8,226 nt of DNA, from contig CAMLEX010000188.1 of the NCBI GenBank assembly GCA_946479055.1, forward strand, positions 1-8,226, read 5' to 3'. Shown piece by piece: positions 6,268 through 8,226 of the stretch. The translations under genes and the position numbers were made by a program. This DNA comes from an uncultured Bacteroidota bacterium. GTDB taxonomy: Bacteria > Bacteroidota > Bacteroidia > Chitinophagales > Chitinophagaceae. Under the pieces are notes generated by a model that was not told the DNA's origin, searched no databases, and worked only from the letters and a program-made list of their open reading frames with translations. Position 1 is the stretch's first letter; every line of letters starts with the position of its first letter.

Positions 6268-6373
6268 GCAAGCTACTGTTTATAGAAATAGTACATCCTC
6301 CCATATTTTTGTAGCAGAAGGAAGTAACAAAGCGCCATGCAGCAATAGTGTTATAGTGTGTAATAAGTTATAG
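6195..6373 (+). pseudogene. Out-of-frame 3' remnant of the DUF1360-like gene
   Basis: The -1 frame relative to the upstream gene encodes MLVGNDWKEKF, then LLWFALSGTACL, which is the hydrophobic second helix expected after the CFYC helix of DUF1360 proteins. It then runs to a stop at 6312-6314. The third frame encodes LEQATVYRNS and continues to TAG at 6371-6373. Two single-base losses, one near 6190-6197 and one near 6259-6264, would join all three pieces into a protein of about 120 aa. This stretch also contains the promoter-like element of engB. Confidence 0.5.
6304..6311 (+). promoter_or_regulatory. Bacteroidetes-type -7 element (TATTTTTG) upstream of engB
   Basis: TATTTTTG matches TAnnTTTG exactly. 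A TTTA (6279-6282) lies 21 nt upstream, a one-base variant of the TTTG -33 box at the right spacing. Transcription would begin near 6316-6320, giving engB a leader of about 70 nt. It lies within the degraded end of the DUF1360-like gene. Confidence 0.5.
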
Positions 6374-6387
6374 TATCTTGTGCCCCG

Positions 6388-7011
6388 ATGGAAATTAAAG
6401 ATGCCAGATATCTCATCAGCAGCGCCGATTTCAAACAATGTCCTCCTCCTGATAGGGCAGAATATGCTTTTATTGGAAGAAGTAATGTAGGGAAATCATC
6501 GCTGATCAATATGCTTTGCAATAAAAAAGCATTAGCAAAAACTTCTTCAGCACCGGGAAAGACGCAATTGATCAATCATTTTGATGTTTTTTCAAATGAT
6601 AAAAAGAAATGGTATTTGGTTGATCTTCCAGGGTATGGTTATGCAAAAGTATCTCAGACCAGCCGCCGCCGCTGGGAACAAATGATAGAAAACTACATTC
6701 GTAAGAGAGAAAACCTGGTTTGCATGTTTGTTTTGATTGACAGCCGCCACGAACCTCAGCAAATTGATTATGAATTTCTAAATGACCTGGGAAAATGGGA
6801 AATACCTTTTGTGATCGTATTTACCAAAAGTGATAAAAATAAACCAGGGGCAACTGCACGTAATGTAAACGCATTTCTGGAAGGAATGAAAGAGTATTGG
6901 GAAGAGTTGCCTCCTTATTTTGTTACCTCTGCACTTAGCAAAGAAGGCCGTGAGCCTTTGCTGAATTATATTGGCAGTCTGAACCATGGGTTTTCCATTA
7001 CCGGAGTTTAA
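6388..7011 (+). CDS. engB: EngB/YsxC/YihA ribosome-biogenesis GTPase
   Basis: A 207-aa TrmE-Era-EngA-like GTPase, the standard size for EngB, which is needed for assembly of the large ribosomal subunit in the cytoplasm. All G motifs are visible: G1 GRSNVGKSS (30-38), G2 T59 in PGKTQLINHF, G3 DLPGYGYAKV (79-88), G4 TKSD (146-149) and G5 TSA (180-182). The family-typical RRRWEQMIENYI follows G3. The ATG at 6388 gives the normal start MEIKDARYLIS, close to other Bacteroidota EngB proteins. The upstream DUF1360-like gene is on the same strand, but a -7 element at 6304 suggests independent transcription. No terminator is seen directly after the gene. Confidence 0.97.
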   Translation: MEIKDARYLISSADFKQCPPPDRAEYAFIGRSNVGKSSLINMLCNKKALAKTSSAPGKTQLINHFDVFSNDKKKWYLVDLPGYGYAKVSQTSRRRWEQMIENYIRKRENLVCMFVLIDSRHEPQQIDYEFLNDLGKWEIPFVIVFTKSDKNKPGATARNVNAFLEGMKEYWEELPPYFVTSALSKEGREPLLNYIGSLNHGFSITGV

Positions 7012-7042
7012 ATTCTGATTAGTTTGTATTAACATTAATTCT

Positions 7043-7050
7043 TTTCTTTG
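7043..7050 (+). promoter_or_regulatory. Probable -7 element (TTTCTTTG) of the 69-aa gene
   Basis: TTTCTTTG differs from TAnnTTTG at one base (A to T) and is followed by CA, as often seen in these promoters. TTTG occurs at 7023-7026, 16 nt upstream, slightly shorter than usual for the -33 box. The start would fall around 7055, with the ATG at 7070. Confidence 0.35.
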
Positions 7051-7069
7051 CAGGCAATCAGCCAATTAT

Positions 7070-7279
7070 ATGAGGAAGATTTTATCCGAAAGAAATATTG
7101 TTGTTATCTTATTTGTTGTGGCCCTTGTCGTTTTTTCTTTTGCCCAGGAAGATGCCAGAAAAGCAGAAAAAATGTACCTGAATGCTGATGCAAGTGGCCT
7201 GATTACTCCTCCAAAACAAACAGCCGGAAATAATACTGCTGAGGTTAAATCTGAAATTTTTGCTACATCGGTAAAATAA
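7070..7279 (+). CDS. Small exported or membrane-anchored protein of unknown function (69 aa)
   Basis: A basic start MRKILSERN is followed by a strongly hydrophobic helix IVVILFVVALVVFSFAQ (10-26). This can be a signal peptide cleaved after FSFA, leaving a mature peptide of about 44 residues, or a membrane anchor. The rest is polar, rich in Ala, Lys, Glu and Thr, with no motif or Cys. A promoter-like element 20 nt upstream and an intrinsic terminator 23 nt downstream bracket it as a separate one-gene transcript, which makes a real gene likely despite its size. It follows engB by 58 nt on the same strand. I do not recognise a family. Confidence 0.7.
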   Translation: MRKILSERNIVVILFVVALVVFSFAQEDARKAEKMYLNADASGLITPPKQTAGNNTAEVKSEIFATSVK

Positions 7280-7301
7280 AATCGATTTACAGGAAATTTG
7301 C

Positions 7302-7330
7302 AGCTGCAGTTATGCGGCTTTTTTATTTTT
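7302..7330 (+). terminator. Intrinsic terminator after the 69-aa gene
   Basis: AGCTGCA (7302-7308) pairs with TGCGGCT (7313-7319) as a 7-bp stem with one G-U pair and the 4-nt loop GTTA. TTTTTTATTTTT follows at once. It lies 22 nt after the stop codon at 7279 and works on the plus strand. No T tract follows on the minus strand, so it is not expected to end ykuK transcripts. Confidence 0.85.
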
Positions 7331-7425
7331 AAAGATACCCGGAGAGGAAAATAGGGGAGACAGACCCTTGTACAGAGTAGCCTCTGCATTTAATTTCGTA
7401 CTTCGTAATTCTTACTCCATACTTA

Positions 7426-7899
7426 CTAATTCACAACCTTATTAGCGCAACTACTGCTGGCAAAGGCCTCTGGTTTGGCTTTGAAGGCAAAACCCATACC
7501 CAGAATATAGCCCATTGCTTCTTTCAATGCGTCGTTGCTCTTGAAGTGAGGGTTGGTGTTGATGTCTGCATGTACTTCCATGTCCACATTGTAAACAGTG
7601 AACAGGTTGCATAGCTCATAAGCAATCTCGATGCTTTTTGCAACTTCCATCAACATTCTTTCTTTAATTGTGAATTGCTGGCGTGTTTTGTCATTATGAA
7701 TAAACATAAAACCGCCGTGTCCTTCCCTTAAAAAAACGATAACGGTGGCAAATTCCGTTTCTTTCCCTTTTACCTGTGAATCAGTGCCAATGCATACTTT
7801 CAGCTTGAAACCGGCTGCAGTCTCACGTTTGATAGCATTTTCCACCGCATTCAGGATGGGAAGATCAATCGTATCGCCATTAAATTTTCTCCAGCGCAT
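7426..7899 (-). CDS. YkuK-family RNase H-like protein (DUF458)
   Basis: A 157-aa protein resembling the YkuK/DUF458 family, predicted to have an RNase H-like fold but without an established substrate. Family-like signatures are WRKFNGDTID at the N-terminus, KVCIGTDSQVKG (34-45), MLMEVAKSIEIAYEL (82-96), VHADINTNPHFKSND (109-123) and MGYILGMGFAFKAKP (129-143). Acidic residues D40, E85, D112 and D123 sit where an RNase H-type metal site would be (inference). The length is normal. The ATG at 7899 is only a few nt downstream of the terminator of the preceding gene on this strand, with no clear ribosome site or -7 box, so how it is expressed is not obvious. The stop is TAG at 7428-7426. The family call is from motif memory. 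Confidence 0.85.
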   Translation of the reverse strand: MRWRKFNGDTIDLPILNAVENAIKRETAAGFKLKVCIGTDSQVKGKETEFATVIVFLREGHGGFMFIHNDKTRQQFTIKERMLMEVAKSIEIAYELCNLFTVYNVDMEVHADINTNPHFKSNDALKEAMGYILGMGFAFKAKPEAFASSSCANKVVN

Positions 7900-7901
7900 A
7901 T

Positions 7902-7935
7902 AAAAAGAGGTTTTTCTAAGTTATAGAAAAACCTC
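7902..7935 (-). terminator. Intrinsic terminator of the T9SS-cargo gene
   Basis: GAGGTTTTTCTA (7935-7924 on the minus strand) and TAGAAAAACCTC (7918-7907) form a perfect 12-bp stem with the 5-nt loop TAACT. It is followed on the minus strand by TTTTTATA. It ends transcripts from the gene entering from the right, 53 nt after its stop, and its T tract reaches within 2 nt of the start codon of the YkuK-like gene. On the plus strand no T tract follows. Confidence 0.8.
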
Positions 7936-7962
7936 CAATAAACAATAGGGGTACGGATTATT

Positions 7963-7978
7963 GTTCTGTTAACAGAAC
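7963..7978. repeat. Perfect 16-bp palindrome GTTCTGTTAACAGAAC
   Basis: GTTCTGTT (7963-7970) is followed directly by its reverse complement AACAGAAC (7971-7978). With no loop bases it is a poor RNA terminator but a good two-fold protein site. It lies between the stop of the T9SS-cargo gene and its terminator, about 65 nt upstream of the YkuK-like start codon. Confidence 0.6.
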
Positions 7979-7987
7979 CAAAAAGAG

Positions 7988-8226
7988 TTATTGACGTAGT
8001 AGTTTATCGGTCCACTGATGCTCATTATTGCTAAATCGTACCAGGTACAAACCAGAAATGATATTGCCTGTATTGATGTTGTTTAGGCCGGTTATTAAAT
8101 ACCCTTTGCTGATTATTTTACCATTGAAATCAACAATTGTATAATTATAATTACCCGGACTATTTACTGCGATAATGTTTGAATTGGTGAAGTTACTTAC
8201 GAGTTTTGGCCTGGGCCTGGCTTCAT
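7988..8226 (-). CDS. T9SS cargo protein, C-terminal type A sorting domain only (runs off right edge)
   Basis: The minus-strand frame is open from the window edge to the TAA at 7990-7988 and gives 78 residues. They show the pattern of a T9SS type A C-terminal sorting domain (TIGR04183-like): RPRPKLVSNF, NYNYTIVDFNGKIIS with the NG turn, LITGLNNIN, ISGLYLVRFSNN and a basic end WTDKLLRQ. This domain directs secretion and cell-surface attachment by the type IX system, so the missing N-terminal part is a secreted or surface protein, of type unknown here. The Arg/Pro stretch just before the domain (EARPRP) looks like a linker. The PorT-like gene at the other end of the window agrees with a functional T9SS. 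Confidence 0.88.
   Translation of the reverse strand, partial: EARPRPKLVSNFTNSNIIAVNSPGNYNYTIVDFNGKIISKGYLITGLNNINTGNIISGLYLVRFSNNEHQWTDKLLRQ

Noticed and set aside
7373..7386. CAGAG/CTCTG stem-loop read as a terminator for the YkuK-like gene
   Set aside because: The stem is only 5 bp and no T tract follows on the minus strand.
1..8226. tRNA, rRNA, CRISPR array or insertion sequence
   Set aside because: No cloverleaf-like sequence, no spaced direct repeats, no transposase frame and no terminal inverted repeats were found by reading.

Overview
The window looks like chromosomal DNA of a Bacteroidota bacterium, most likely Chitinophagaceae or a close relative (inference; no rRNA or tRNA is present). 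Four things point there: a PorT-type type IX secretion (T9SS) barrel at the left edge, a T9SS C-terminal sorting domain at the right edge, a Bacteroidetes-type lipoprotein signal, and TAnnTTTG-like -7 promoter elements in place of strong Shine-Dalgarno leaders.

Left block (1-1054, minus strand): ubiE, the menaquinone/ubiquinone methyltransferase, overlaps by 37 nt the start of a porT-like gene that runs off the left edge.

Second block (1179-3815, minus strand): four closely spaced genes that look like one operon. In transcription order these are a lipoprotein, a seven-helix membrane protein, a short NarX-like histidine kinase with one membrane helix and no sensor domain, and a NarL/LuxR response regulator. 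Gaps are 18, 6 and 18 nt. The kinase has no sensor of its own, so the 7-helix protein and the lipoprotein are candidates for supplying the signal input.

Central block (4090 to about 6267, plus strand): three uncharacterised genes. The first encodes a 450-aa protein with Cys clusters at both ends, a Ser/Gly/His-rich middle and a C-terminal coiled coil. The second encodes a 171-aa protein with no recognisable domain. The third is a DUF1360-like membrane protein coupled by a TAATG overlap. Its family-like C-terminus continues in another frame, so the gene appears frameshifted. The 450- and 171-aa genes share a near-identical leader just before ATG. This cassette is the least explained part of the window.

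Right block: engB (ysxC), a ribosome-assembly GTPase with its own promoter-like element; a 69-aa exported or membrane-anchored peptide followed by a clear intrinsic terminator; then on the minus strand a YkuK-type RNase H-like protein, whose start codon directly abuts the terminator of the upstream T9SS-cargo gene that enters from the right edge.

No insertion sequence, CRISPR array, tRNA or rRNA was seen. No gene-free stretch exceeds 300 nt. The longest (3816-4089) is the divergent regulatory region between the lipoprotein operon and the 450-aa cassette; it holds a hairpin and tandem ACCATTA repeats.
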